A stretch of DNA of 64,000 nt from Clostridia bacterium (lineage in GTDB: Bacteria; Bacillota; Clostridia; Lachnospirales; Cellulosilyticaceae): positions 124,001-188,000 of the forward strand of contig JARBUI010000002.1 in assembly GCA_029239755.1 (NCBI GenBank), given 5' to 3'. Both the position numbers and the translations under genes were made by a program. Below, one piece after another: positions 18,411 to 26,604 of the stretch. The number at the start of each line of letters is the position of its first letter. The stretch's first letter is position 1. Below the pieces are notes generated by a model. The model worked only from the letters and a program-made list of their open reading frames with translations, was not told the DNA's origin and did no database searches.

Positions 18411-18656
18411 TTACAGCTCTGCCATAATTTGATTAATAAAAATGTCACGGGCATTTTCTTTCGAAACAGACAAAATTTTGTCGTCCCACCTTGCTACCGA
18501 AACAGCAGTGGTGCATCGGCCTATGCAAAAAGCAGCATTTAACTCAATAACGTCCTCTAATTTAAATTCTTCAATTAGGGCTTTAAAAATTTCGATCACT
18601 TGATAAGAACCTTTCAAATGACAAGCACTTCCGATACATATTTTTACGACTTTCAT
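18411..18656 (-). CDS. Small thioredoxin-like [2Fe-2S] ferredoxin
   Basis: An 81-residue protein with the four-cysteine pattern of thioredoxin-like ferredoxins and NuoE C-terminal domains: Cys7 and Cys12 (CIGSAC), Cys44 and Cys48 (CIGRC). It probably carries one [2Fe-2S] cluster and passes electrons to or from the sensory hydrogenase encoded 14 bases downstream. First gene of the sensory operon, preceded by a roughly 125-base leader. Confidence 0.85.
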   Translation of the reverse strand: MKVVKICIGSACHLKGSYQVIEIFKALIEEFKLEDVIELNAAFCIGRCTTAVSVARWDDKILSVSKENARDIFINQIMAEL

Positions 18657-18789
18657 ATTAACACTCCCTCTTTTAACTATTAAATGAATACGTCCTTGTA
18701 GTCAGTTTTTAGAATAGGCTATTCCACTTAAAGCATTATTCTTTATGGTTTTATCCATTACAATTTTATTTTTTATTAAGCGTTTCTTA

Positions 18790-18818
18790 ATTATATTACT
18801 TTGTTATTTTTTTGTCAA
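18790..18818 (-). promoter_or_regulatory. Consensus promoter for the sensory hydrogenase operon
   Basis: Minus strand TTGACA (18813-18818), exactly 17 bases, TATAAT (18790-18795): a perfect match to the housekeeping sigma consensus. The start point would be near 18783, giving a leader of about 125 bases before the first gene. Within the 390-base gap 18657-19046, the rest is the hydA terminator (18988-19023) and about 170 bases of AT-rich sequence in which I see no signal; no Rex-like operator was found here. Confidence 0.85.
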
Positions 18819-18987
18819 TGTTTTAAAGATTATTTCTATAATATGAACAATAATATGAGATATTACAACTATATATATGAATTTTGACTAAAACAGCAAT
18901 AAACTTCGTTACATAAATAACATTCACTTCTATTCCTCTAGGGCCTTCATAAAAATCTAATATCATTCTGTATGAATTTAACTAAAA

Positions 18988-19023
18988 TAAATAAAAAGTG
19001 CAGGTACACTAGCACCTGCACTT
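18988..19023 (-). terminator. Rho-independent terminator after hydA
   Basis: Arms AAGTGCAGGT (18996-19005) and ACCTGCACTT (19014-19023), 8-base loop, then TTTATTTATTTT on the minus strand. It separates the bifurcating hydrogenase transcript from the sensory operon. Confidence 0.88.
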
Positions 19024-19046
19024 CTTATTATTTTAGTTAAATTATA

Positions 19047-20801
19047 TTATACTCTATCTTTTTCTTCATAATGTGTATGAAGCTGACTATGAGCTTTATG
19101 ACTCATTGGTTTTTCATAGTAATTAGCATAAAGTTCTTTTACAAATGGATTTTCATGAGATTTACGAATAGTCTTATTTCTGTCTTCGGTGTAAATAGCA
19201 GCTTGACGTTTTTTAAGAATCTCAGTATCTCCATGATGGTATGGCTGACCGCCTCCACCGATACATCCACCTGGACAAGCCATGATTTCAATAGCGTGGA
19301 AGTTTCTTGGATTACCGCCTCTGATCTCTTCTAGAAGTTCTCTTGCGTTACCAAGTCCATGGGCAATACCAATGTTAAGATCCATATCGCCTACTTTAAT
19401 TGTTGCACTTCTAACACCTTCAAATCCTCTAAGTTCTTCAAAATCAACTTTTCCAAGTGTTTCACCTGTAATCACTTCATAAGCAGTACGTGTTGCTGCT
19501 TCAATAACTCCACCTGTTGTTCCAAAGATAACAGATGCGCCTGTTGATTCTCCTAATGGATTATCAAAGTCTTCTTCTGGAAGATTGTTGAAGTCAATAT
19601 TTGCTCTCTTGATTAAATGAGCTAATTCTCTCGTAGAGATAGAGATATCTACATCATTATTAAATTCTGGTCTTGATGCCTCATACTTTTTAGCTAAACA
19701 TGGCATGATAGATACAACAACCATTTTTTCTCTTGGGATATTATACTTCTCTGCGAAGTAATTTTTCGCAATAGCACCAAACATTTGTTGTGGAGATCTT
19801 GCTGTTGATGGAATATTTAATAAATCAGGGAATTGGCTTTCGATAAAGTTTACCCACGCTGGACAGCAGCTTGTAAGGATAGGTAAGCTTACTGATGTAT
19901 CTCCTGCTTTGAATCTTGAAATACGATCTACAAGCTCTGCACCTTCTTCCATAATGGTTACGTCCGCTGCAAAATCTGTATCGAATACATAGTCAAAGCC
20001 AAGGCTTCTAAGTGCTGCAACCATCTTACCTGTAACAAGTGTTCCGGCTTCCATACCAAACTCTTCACCAAGTGCTGCTCTTACAGCTGGAGCTGTTTGA
20101 ACAACAACTACTTTATCTTTATCAGCAAGGTGTTTGACAACATCCCAAGCATGTTCTTTTTCACATAATGCACCTGTTGGACAGACTGCAACACATTGTC
20201 CACAATGGGTACAAACTGAATCTTCAAGATCAACTTCAAAAGCTGTTGATACAACTGCGTTAAATCCACGGTTGATACCTGATAAAGCTCCTACTGTCTG
20301 TACTTTATTACACATTGTTTCACAACGTCTGCACATGATACATTTATCCATATCTCTAACGATAGCTTTGCTTTCGTCTACAGGATAAGTAGATTGTGCA
20401 CCGTCTTTACCAATCTTAATTTCACGTACCCCAAATTTAACAGCAACATCTTGAAGTTCGCATTTTCCTGATTTTTCACAAACAAGACAATCTTTTGGAT
20501 GGTCTGAGAGTAATAATTCAAGTACTACTTTTCTAGCATTAAGTACTTTTACTGAACGTGTATTAACAACCATGCCATCTGTTACAGGAGTTGCACAAGC
20601 TGGTGCTAAATTTCTACGTCCATCAACTTCTACAACACAAATTCTACAAGAAGCTGCTTGGTTAACCATTTTTGTATCATGTAAATCTAAATGGCAAAGT
20701 GTTGGTATATGAACGCCCACTGTTTTTGCTGCTTCTAAAATAGTTGCGCCTGCTGGAACTGTGGTTTCTCTGCCATCAATAGTAATTTTAAGATCTGACA
20801 T
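19047..20801 (-). CDS. hydA: Electron-bifurcating [FeFe]-hydrogenase, catalytic subunit A
   Basis: Catalytic subunit of the cytoplasmic multimeric hydrogenase that reduces protons using NADH and reduced ferredoxin together. N-terminal [2Fe-2S] (Cys36/52/55/69), His-Cys3 [4Fe-4S] (His101, Cys105/108/114), two [4Fe-4S] (Cys154/157/160/164 and 197/200/203/207), and a full H-cluster domain: LTSCCPAW (Cys312/313), IMPCLAKKYE (Cys368), IMACPGGCIGGGGQP. 584 aa is standard for subunit A of the trimeric type. Last gene of the hydC-[2Fe-2S]-hydB-hydA operon, ended by a strong terminator. Confidence 0.96.
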   Translation of the reverse strand: MSDLKITIDGRETTVPAGATILEAAKTVGVHIPTLCHLDLHDTKMVNQAASCRICVVEVDGRRNLAPACATPVTDGMVVNTRSVKVLNARKVVLELLLSDHPKDCLVCEKSGKCELQDVAVKFGVREIKIGKDGAQSTYPVDESKAIVRDMDKCIMCRRCETMCNKVQTVGALSGINRGFNAVVSTAFEVDLEDSVCTHCGQCVAVCPTGALCEKEHAWDVVKHLADKDKVVVVQTAPAVRAALGEEFGMEAGTLVTGKMVAALRSLGFDYVFDTDFAADVTIMEEGAELVDRISRFKAGDTSVSLPILTSCCPAWVNFIESQFPDLLNIPSTARSPQQMFGAIAKNYFAEKYNIPREKMVVVSIMPCLAKKYEASRPEFNNDVDISISTRELAHLIKRANIDFNNLPEEDFDNPLGESTGASVIFGTTGGVIEAATRTAYEVITGETLGKVDFEELRGFEGVRSATIKVGDMDLNIGIAHGLGNARELLEEIRGGNPRNFHAIEIMACPGGCIGGGGQPYHHGDTEILKKRQAAIYTEDRNKTIRKSHENPFVKELYANYYEKPMSHKAHSQLHTHYEEKDRV

Positions 20802-20819
20802 TGCTTTCTCACTCCTTTT

Positions 20820-22607
20820 CTATTCTTTTATAATCGCTGCAAATTTACATTTATCCATACAAGCACCACATTTGATACATTTTTCTTGATCAATGAGATG
20901 TTTTTGTTTTACAGCACCTGATATAGCATTTGTTGGACAGACTCTTGCACATGCTGTACAGCCAATACATTTATCTGTAATTTTATACTGAAGTAATGCA
21001 TTACATTGTCCAGCTGGACATTTTTTATCCTTAATATGCGCAACATATTCATCATAGAATATATCTAATGTTGATAGAATAGGGTTTGGAGCTGTTTGGC
21101 CTAAGCCACAAAGAGCTGTATCTTTGATAACATGACTAAGTTCTCTAAGTGTATCAATGTCTTCCATTGTACCTTTGCCTTGAGTAATCTTTTCTAGTAT
21201 CTCTAATAGACGTTTTGTACCAACACGGCATGGTGTACATTTACCACATGATTCTTCTTCTGTAAATTCAAGATAGAATTTTGCAACGGCTGGCATACAG
21301 TCATCTTCATCCATAACAATCATACCGCCTGAGCCCATCATAGAGCCTTTTGCAATAAGGTTATCGAAGTCAATAGGTGTATCAAGGTCTTTTTCTGTTA
21401 AACATCCACCTGAAGGGCCGCCTGTCTGTACTGATTTAAATTTCTTGCCATCTTTAATACCGCCGCCGATATCATAAATTACTTCTCTAAGTGTAATACC
21501 CATTGGAACTTCAATAAGACCAACGTTATTGATTTTTCCAGCAAGCGCAAATACTTTTGTTCCTTTTGATTTTTCAGTACCAATAGAAGCAAACCAATCT
21601 GCACCTTTTAAGAAAATAACTGGGATATTTGCGAAAGTTTCTACGTTATTAACGTTTGTTGGTTTTGCCCAATAACCGCTAGCAGCTGGGAATGGTGGTT
21701 TTGTAGTAGGTTCTCCACGCATACCTTCCATAGAATGGATAAGTGCTGTTTCTTCACCACATACGAAAGCACCGGCTCCGAATTTAATCTCAATATCAAA
21801 TTCTAAGTCGCTTCCTAAAATATTTTTGCCTAATAAACCATATTCTCTGGCATCTTTAATCGCTTTTTCAAGTCTCTTAATAGCAAGAGGATATTCAGCT
21901 CTTATGTAAACAAGACCTTGTGTTGCACCAATTGCATAACCACAAATAGCCATTGCTTCTACAACTGAATGTGGGTCACCTTCTAAGATTGATCGATCCA
22001 TAAAAGCTCCTGGATCTCCTTCATCAGCATTACATACAACATATTTTTGATCTGCCTCATTTTTGTATGCGAATTCCCATTTAAGTCCTGTAGGGAAACC
22101 ACCGCCCCCACGGCCACGAAGTCCTGATTTTTTAACTTCATCTATAACTTCTTGCTGTGTCATGCTAAGCGCTTGTCCAAGTGCTGAATAGCCATCTCTA
22201 GCAATGTACTCTTCGATATTATCTGGATCAATAAAACCGCAGTTACGAAGGGCTACACGCATTTGTTTTTTATAGAAATCCATATGTTTAGAGTCAGATA
22301 CTTTCTTTTCTGTTGTTGGATCAGAGTAAAGTAATCTTTCTACTTTTCTACCTTTTACAATATGTTCTTTAACAAGTTCTTCAGCATCTTCAGGTGTAAC
22401 TTGTACATAAAAAGTATTATCAGGAAGTATTTTTACAACAGGCCCTTTTTCACAGAAACCAAAACATCCTGTTTTAAGCACTTGTACTTCTTCTGACATA
22501 TTTGCTGCATTTATATGAAACTTAAGTTGTTCTACGATCTCATTTGATTGTGAAGAAATACATCCTGTCCCTCCACATACCAAAATATGCATTGTAAATT
22601 TAGACAT
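20820..22607 (-). CDS. hydB: Electron-bifurcating hydrogenase subunit B (NuoF-like, NADH/FMN)
   Basis: Flavin subunit where NADH is oxidised and electrons are split. Layout: N-terminal thioredoxin-like [2Fe-2S] domain (LVCGGTGCISS, TGCFGFCEKGP), NuoF core with GLRGRGGGGFPTGLKWE, NADEGDPGAFMDR and CGEETALIHSMEG, the [4Fe-4S] motif ESCGKCTPCRVGTKR, and a C-terminal pair of ferredoxin motifs (CIGCTACARVCP, CIKCGACMDKC). 595 aa matches HydB of bifurcating complexes. Spacing to hydA is 18 bases. Confidence 0.96.
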   Translation of the reverse strand: MSKFTMHILVCGGTGCISSQSNEIVEQLKFHINAANMSEEVQVLKTGCFGFCEKGPVVKILPDNTFYVQVTPEDAEELVKEHIVKGRKVERLLYSDPTTEKKVSDSKHMDFYKKQMRVALRNCGFIDPDNIEEYIARDGYSALGQALSMTQQEVIDEVKKSGLRGRGGGGFPTGLKWEFAYKNEADQKYVVCNADEGDPGAFMDRSILEGDPHSVVEAMAICGYAIGATQGLVYIRAEYPLAIKRLEKAIKDAREYGLLGKNILGSDLEFDIEIKFGAGAFVCGEETALIHSMEGMRGEPTTKPPFPAASGYWAKPTNVNNVETFANIPVIFLKGADWFASIGTEKSKGTKVFALAGKINNVGLIEVPMGITLREVIYDIGGGIKDGKKFKSVQTGGPSGGCLTEKDLDTPIDFDNLIAKGSMMGSGGMIVMDEDDCMPAVAKFYLEFTEEESCGKCTPCRVGTKRLLEILEKITQGKGTMEDIDTLRELSHVIKDTALCGLGQTAPNPILSTLDIFYDEYVAHIKDKKCPAGQCNALLQYKITDKCIGCTACARVCPTNAISGAVKQKHLIDQEKCIKCGACMDKCKFAAIIKE

Positions 22608-22628
22608 TTTTAGGCCACCTCTTTTCTA

Positions 22629-23027
22629 TTACTCGTCTAGGGATTTGTGAGCAACGGGAATAATACCATCTACCATTTCTCCGCTTTTAATATGTTTTTC
22701 TAAAATTTCTTTAGCTTTTTCTTTATTAACATGTCCATATACGACAGGTTCTTTTCCTGGGAGTGTTACTTCAACTGTTGGTTCTGCATAGCAGTAACCC
22801 ATACAACCGCTTTGTGTGATAACAACGTTATTAAGTTCGTTTTCTCTTACAAGCTCTGCAAAAAAATTCATTGTATCTCTTGCACCTGATGCAATGCCAC
22901 ATGTTGCCATTGCGACACGAATCACTACCATCTCGTCTACATTTTCGCCTTTTTCTCTTAAATCAACTTTGTTTTTTACATTATCTCTTAAGCTCTTAAG
23001 CTCGTCTAATGACATGATTTTAGGCAT
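22629..23027 (-). CDS. [2Fe-2S] thioredoxin-like ferredoxin of the hydrogenase operon
   Basis: 132-residue protein with the thioredoxin-like ferredoxin cysteines in MATCGIASGA and SGCMGYCYAEP, then a basic tail. It resembles the N-terminal domain of HydB as a stand-alone protein and is common between hydC and hydB in Clostridia, where it probably forms an extra electron-transfer subunit or docking partner. AGGAGG ribosome site; 18 to 22 bases from both neighbours. Confidence 0.85.
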   Translation of the reverse strand: MPKIMSLDELKSLRDNVKNKVDLREKGENVDEMVVIRVAMATCGIASGARDTMNFFAELVRENELNNVVITQSGCMGYCYAEPTVEVTLPGKEPVVYGHVNKEKAKEILEKHIKSGEMVDGIIPVAHKSLDE

Positions 23028-23048
23028 ATAAAGCTCCTCCTGTACTTA

Positions 23049-23543
23049 TTATTCTTGATATTCAGCAATAATTTTCTTTACTTCTTCAGCTGTTCCAATA
23101 CGTCCATACACTTTTTCCCCAACTAAAACAACAGGTGCTAAGCCGCATGCTCCAACACATCTTAGTGCATCTAATGAAAATTTACCATCAGCTGTTGTTT
23201 GTCCTACTTCAATACCAAGTTCTCTTTTAAATACATCTAGAACCTTGTCAGCTCCTCTTACATAACAAGCTGTTCCAAGACAGACAGAAATAGGATACTT
23301 TCCTTTTGGAATCATTGTAAAAAATGAATAGAAACTAACTACACCATATACTTGTGATACTGGCACGCCAAGTTTCTTTCCTACGAATATTTGGACTTCC
23401 CTAGGTAAATATCCAAATATACTTTGAGCTTTATGAAGCACAGAAATAAGAGCTCCTCTTTTTTCTGGTAGTTCATCAATGAACTTTGCGAGTTGCGCAT
23501 ACAATTCATTTGCAAGTTCATTTTTGCAACTTTCACATGACAT
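23049..23543 (-). CDS. hydC: Electron-bifurcating hydrogenase subunit C (NuoE-like)
   Basis: NuoE-family subunit carrying one [2Fe-2S] cluster and docking to HydB. Recognisable from the helical N-terminal part RGALISVLHKAQSIFGYLP, the YGVVSFYSFF segment, and the four cluster cysteines in CLGTACYVRG and RCVGACGLAPV. 164 aa is normal. First gene of the operon, with AAGGAGG ribosome site and a leader that contains a perfect Rex-type operator. Confidence 0.95.
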   Translation of the reverse strand: MSCESCKNELANELYAQLAKFIDELPEKRGALISVLHKAQSIFGYLPREVQIFVGKKLGVPVSQVYGVVSFYSFFTMIPKGKYPISVCLGTACYVRGADKVLDVFKRELGIEVGQTTADGKFSLDALRCVGACGLAPVVLVGEKVYGRIGTAEEVKKIIAEYQE

Positions 23544-23591
23544 AACATATCCTCCTTATTTATTCCTTTTATATTAAGCTTTATAATAACT

Positions 23592-23609
23592 TTGTTAATT
23601 TTTTAACAA
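23592..23609 (-). promoter_or_regulatory. Rex operator in the hydC leader
   Basis: TTGTTAA-TTTT-TTAACAA, a perfect palindrome identical to the clostridial Rex consensus (TTGTTAANNNNTTAACAA). It lies about 24 to 41 bases downstream of the inferred start of transcription, where a bound repressor would block elongation or open complex. Rex senses the NADH/NAD+ ratio and commonly represses hydrogen and solvent genes when NADH is low. An overlapping second palindrome, TAACAAAATTGTTA (23604-23617), abuts it. Confidence 0.8.
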
Positions 23610-23639
23610 AATTGTTATAAGTTTCTTACTTACTTTATG

Positions 23640-23668
23640 AAAATACCACAAAAAATTTATGTTGTCAA
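23640..23668 (-). promoter_or_regulatory. Promoter for the hydC-hydA operon
   Basis: Minus strand TTGACA (23663-23668), 17 bases, TATTTT (23640-23645). Immediately upstream of the -35 lies an inverted repeat AATTAAAGAC-TTT-GTCTTAATT (23671-23692) with one unpaired base. The leader from about 23633 to 23544 contains the Rex site. Confidence 0.65.
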
Positions 23669-23767
23669 TTAATTAAAGACTTTGTCTTAATTATATATCA
23701 TCTTTATATTCAATACTATTGTTAATTAATTACTGAGCAATATTTCCAGTATAAAATCAAAGTTTTA

Positions 23768-24487
23768 TCAAATATGCCTTTTATAATAGTCATCAATGCT
23801 CTTAAAAATATCTGCCACGCAAACAGACTGAGCCTCTATTACGTTTCCTTCTTCTGAGATATCTTGAAGATAATGGGCATCAGATGACTGAATGATAGTA
23901 ATATTCTCATATTTTGTCTTATACATCTGCAAGGAAGCGCTTTTAGATATTTCAATCGTACCTATTTTTAATTCATCAGGTATAAATCCCAAGTTTGAAA
24001 TAATACTATAGGAGTTTCTGTCAATATGAGCAGGATAGATAACCCCTCCCACATTTCTCACTTGTTCAAATAGTGCTTCAGCTGATATGCCTGAAGCAGT
24101 AAGAAGTAACCTTTCTATTTCTCCTACTACTTCATCCTCTTCATTCATAATAGATTGATGTCCAAAGATATCTATCCTATTTTTCATATTTGGCATATGT
24201 GCCTGTACATATTGTTCAATTTGTTTAGCTGTATTTATATCCGGAAAAAGCGCAATACAATGAAACTCTTCCAAACATTCTATTTCCATACCGGGTATAA
24301 CTAAAAGATTATTTTCTTTACCCAACTTCATAATGACTTCACAGTTAGCACATGTATTATGATCAGTAATTGCAATTGCTTGCAAACCATTTAGTTTAGC
24401 CATATTGATAATATTATTAGGTGACATATACTCATCGCCGCAGGGTGAAGCTGCTGTATGTATATGAAAATCATAGGCTATTTTCAT
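23768..24487 (-). CDS. PHP-domain metal-dependent phosphoesterase
   Basis: PHP-family hydrolase: DFHIHTAASPCGDEY (His8, His10), AIAITDHNTCANC, a Glu in VIPGMEIECLEEFHCIALF, VIYPAHIDRN, and SSDAHYLQDI near the C-terminus, so the metal ligands appear complete. 239 aa. The natural substrate is unknown. It is the last gene of the group D hydrogenase-like operon, 11 bases after the second DRTGG gene, and it recurs with such H-cluster genes in Clostridia, suggesting a part in signalling or cofactor turnover rather than DNA repair. Confidence 0.85.
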   Translation of the reverse strand: MKIAYDFHIHTAASPCGDEYMSPNNIINMAKLNGLQAIAITDHNTCANCEVIMKLGKENNLLVIPGMEIECLEEFHCIALFPDINTAKQIEQYVQAHMPNMKNRIDIFGHQSIMNEEDEVVGEIERLLLTASGISAEALFEQVRNVGGVIYPAHIDRNSYSIISNLGFIPDELKIGTIEISKSASLQMYKTKYENITIIQSSDAHYLQDISEEGNVIEAQSVCVADIFKSIDDYYKRHI

Positions 24488-24498
24488 TTAGTCCTCCT

Positions 24499-24843
24499 CT
24501 ATGCATTATTATAACGGGCAAACTCACAAATCACATCAAAACTATTAAGAGATGTACTTAAAACAGGAATCCCCTCTTCATTGGCTTTTTTAATCATTTC
24601 TTCATCTGCTCCTGCATTTTCTGAAAGTATAATCGCAGATAGACCAAGCAAGCTTGCTACAGCAACTGAATTTATATGTCCTTGAATAGTAATCCATACA
24701 TTTTTTTCCCTTGCATGAGCCATTACAAAGCTTAATAAATCTCCAACATATCCTCCCTCTATTTGATTCTCTAACCCTTCTTCCCCTGCTACAAGTGTAA
24801 GGTTCATTTTTTCTATAAGTTCTTTTACTATCAACCTATTCAT
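24499..24843 (-). CDS. DRTGG-domain protein (second copy)
   Basis: A 114-residue stand-alone DRTGG domain, the small alpha/beta domain found next to CBS domains and in phosphotransacetylase-like proteins, thought to bind a small ligand. Pattern: GGYVGDLLSFVMAHAREKNV, WITIQGHINSVAVASLLGLS, AIILSENAGADEEMIKKA, IPVLSTSLNSFDV. It overlaps the stop of the group D H-cluster gene by ATGA, so the two are probably made in fixed ratio. It is a diverged relative of the DRTGG protein at 26605-26955. Confidence 0.78.
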   Translation of the reverse strand: MNRLIVKELIEKMNLTLVAGEEGLENQIEGGYVGDLLSFVMAHAREKNVWITIQGHINSVAVASLLGLSAIILSENAGADEEMIKKANEEGIPVLSTSLNSFDVICEFARYNNA

Positions 24844-26156
24844 TCCTTTCTATATTTATCATTTTCCCCCTGAACCAACGGTTCTGTAAGGCTGTTCATT
24901 ACCTGTGAGAGATCTTTTATTTTTTTCCTTAGCATAAACACACATTCTTCAATAGTCGCATCTTGCTTCACAACATCTTCTGCAAAACATCTGCATGTAG
25001 GCGCACCACATGAACCACAATCTATTTTAGGTAATTCCTTATATAGCATTTCAATATCTTCCATCATTTTAAGAGCTCTTTCCATGTCATTATCTAAAGA
25101 AAAAACTGGTCTCGGAGTGATATCTTTATTAAATAAGACAGGTATTTGACCAATAGACTCTAGAAGTTCTCTGTTATCTAAAGCACCTTTTGCCATATCT
25201 TCTTCTATCCATTTTTTGAGTGTATAACGGCTAACAAATGGATTTTCGAGAGCCAGAGCGCCGCCTAGACATCCCCCTGTACAGGCTAAAGCTTCAATAT
25301 ATTTTATATTAGATAGTGTTCCATCTTCTACTTTTTCTAAAATACCTATAACACTTTCCATGCCGTCTACGGCAATATGACTTTTTATAGTATTTTCATC
25401 TAATCCGCCATTTCTCATTGCCCAAGACAGTCCTTTATAACTGCTCTGTCTTTTAATAGGTTTGCTGGTTTCAGTATTCATTTTATGGATCATCACCTTG
25501 TAAATATCCTGCATTGATAATACACCATCTACTAAAGATTTTTCTAAACCTTTTGGTCTATGTATATCAGTTGCTTTTGCTGGACAAGGAGAAATAAAAA
25601 AGACCCCTATTTCCTCTTCATTTATACCTTGATCAAGATAGTTACTTTTTATATATCTAGCTGCTAACTCCATTGGTGAAATAATAGGTAATACATGACG
25701 GATAAGTGAAGGAAATCTTCTTTGAATAAGCCTTACAATAGCTGGGCAAGAAGAAGAAATAAACGGGAAAACCGTAGCATTCTTAACGTAATCGTACGTA
25801 TGTTTTGCAATCACTTCACCCGCACAGCCCACTTCAAGTACATCTGTAAAGCCAATATGATAAAGTGTATTTAAAATTTGTTCAATATTCTTAGCCTTTG
25901 GAAACTGTGCATAAAAAGAAGGGGCTGGAAGAGCTATACGATATTTATAATTATAAATCATATGAATATCATCTGTAACTGCTCTTTTAGCTCCATTTCT
26001 GCAGATTCTTATACAATTTCCGCAATCAATACATCTATCTTGAATAATTTTTGCCTTTGAACCTCTTACCCTTATGGCTTCTGTTGGACATCTTTTAATG
26101 CAGTCAGTACATCCTATGCACTTTTCTTGTTCTAATGTTACTGAATGGCTATACAT
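24840..26156 (-). CDS. Group D [FeFe]-hydrogenase-like H-cluster protein
   Basis: Residues counted from the ATG at 26154-26156, which has GAAGGTG ahead; a GTG four codons upstream is the alternative. Two [4Fe-4S] motifs (Cys13/16/19/23; Cys42/45/48/52), then an H-cluster domain with altered loop 1, SSSCPAI (Ser136, Cys137), loop 2 FISPCPAK (Cys191) and loop 3 ALACTGGCLGG (Cys292, Cys296), and a C-terminal Fe-S motif CGSCGAPTC with Cys405. The four cluster ligands are kept but the proton-transfer cysteine is Ser136, so rapid hydrogen turnover is unlikely; a sensory role is the inference. It shares the C-terminal Fe-S module with the PAS-bearing protein. Confidence 0.85.
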   Translation of the reverse strand: MYSHSVTLEQEKCIGCTDCIKRCPTEAIRVRGSKAKIIQDRCIDCGNCIRICRNGAKRAVTDDIHMIYNYKYRIALPAPSFYAQFPKAKNIEQILNTLYHIGFTDVLEVGCAGEVIAKHTYDYVKNATVFPFISSSCPAIVRLIQRRFPSLIRHVLPIISPMELAARYIKSNYLDQGINEEEIGVFFISPCPAKATDIHRPKGLEKSLVDGVLSMQDIYKVMIHKMNTETSKPIKRQSSYKGLSWAMRNGGLDENTIKSHIAVDGMESVIGILEKVEDGTLSNIKYIEALACTGGCLGGALALENPFVSRYTLKKWIEEDMAKGALDNRELLESIGQIPVLFNKDITPRPVFSLDNDMERALKMMEDIEMLYKELPKIDCGSCGAPTCRCFAEDVVKQDATIEECVFMLRKKIKDLSQVMNSLTEPLVQGENDKYRKE

Positions 26157-26189
26157 AATGCCAATCACCTTCTCTCTTACTCCATTTGA

Positions 26190-26603
26190 TTATGTTAAAT
26201 AGACTGTAATCTCTACAGTTGTTCCTACCCCAACCTCTGAATGTACATTTAAGTGATCACTATATCTCTTCATATTAGGCAGCCCCATCCCTGCCCCAAA
26301 TCCCAACTCTCTTATTTCATGAGTAGCTGTTGAATAACCTTCCTGCATAGCAAGATTAATATCAGGAATTCCAGGTCCTTGATCTTTCAAAATAATACTT
26401 ACTTTATCGGTTGATATTTCTACATCAATAACGCCTCCATAAGCATGGATAACCATATTCATTTCAGCTTCATACATAGATATAGATATTTTTCTTATGA
26501 TACTTGAATCGATTCCTAGTTGTTTTAAGGTACGTTTTAAAGATGCTGACGCTTCCCCTGCAACTAAAAAATTATCTCCATCTACCTCATAATGTAACTT
26601 CAT
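26190..26603 (-). CDS. RsbW/SpoIIAB-like ATP-binding protein (anti-sigma-type kinase fold)
   Basis: Small GHKL ATPase. N box EAEMNMVIHAYGG (Asn49), G1 box DQGPGIPD (Asp74), G2 box GFGAGMGLPNMKR. At 137 aa it is a lone catalytic domain like the anti-sigma kinases SpoIIAB and RsbW, without histidine or sensor domains. In partner switching such proteins phosphorylate a STAS protein and sequester a sigma factor; no STAS or sigma gene lies in this operon. It sits between a DRTGG gene and the group D H-cluster gene, with one base between it and the former. Confidence 0.85.
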   Translation of the reverse strand: MKLHYEVDGDNFLVAGEASASLKRTLKQLGIDSSIIRKISISMYEAEMNMVIHAYGGVIDVEISTDKVSIILKDQGPGIPDINLAMQEGYSTATHEIRELGFGAGMGLPNMKRYSDHLNVHSEVGVGTTVEITVYLT

Positions 26604-26604
26604 G

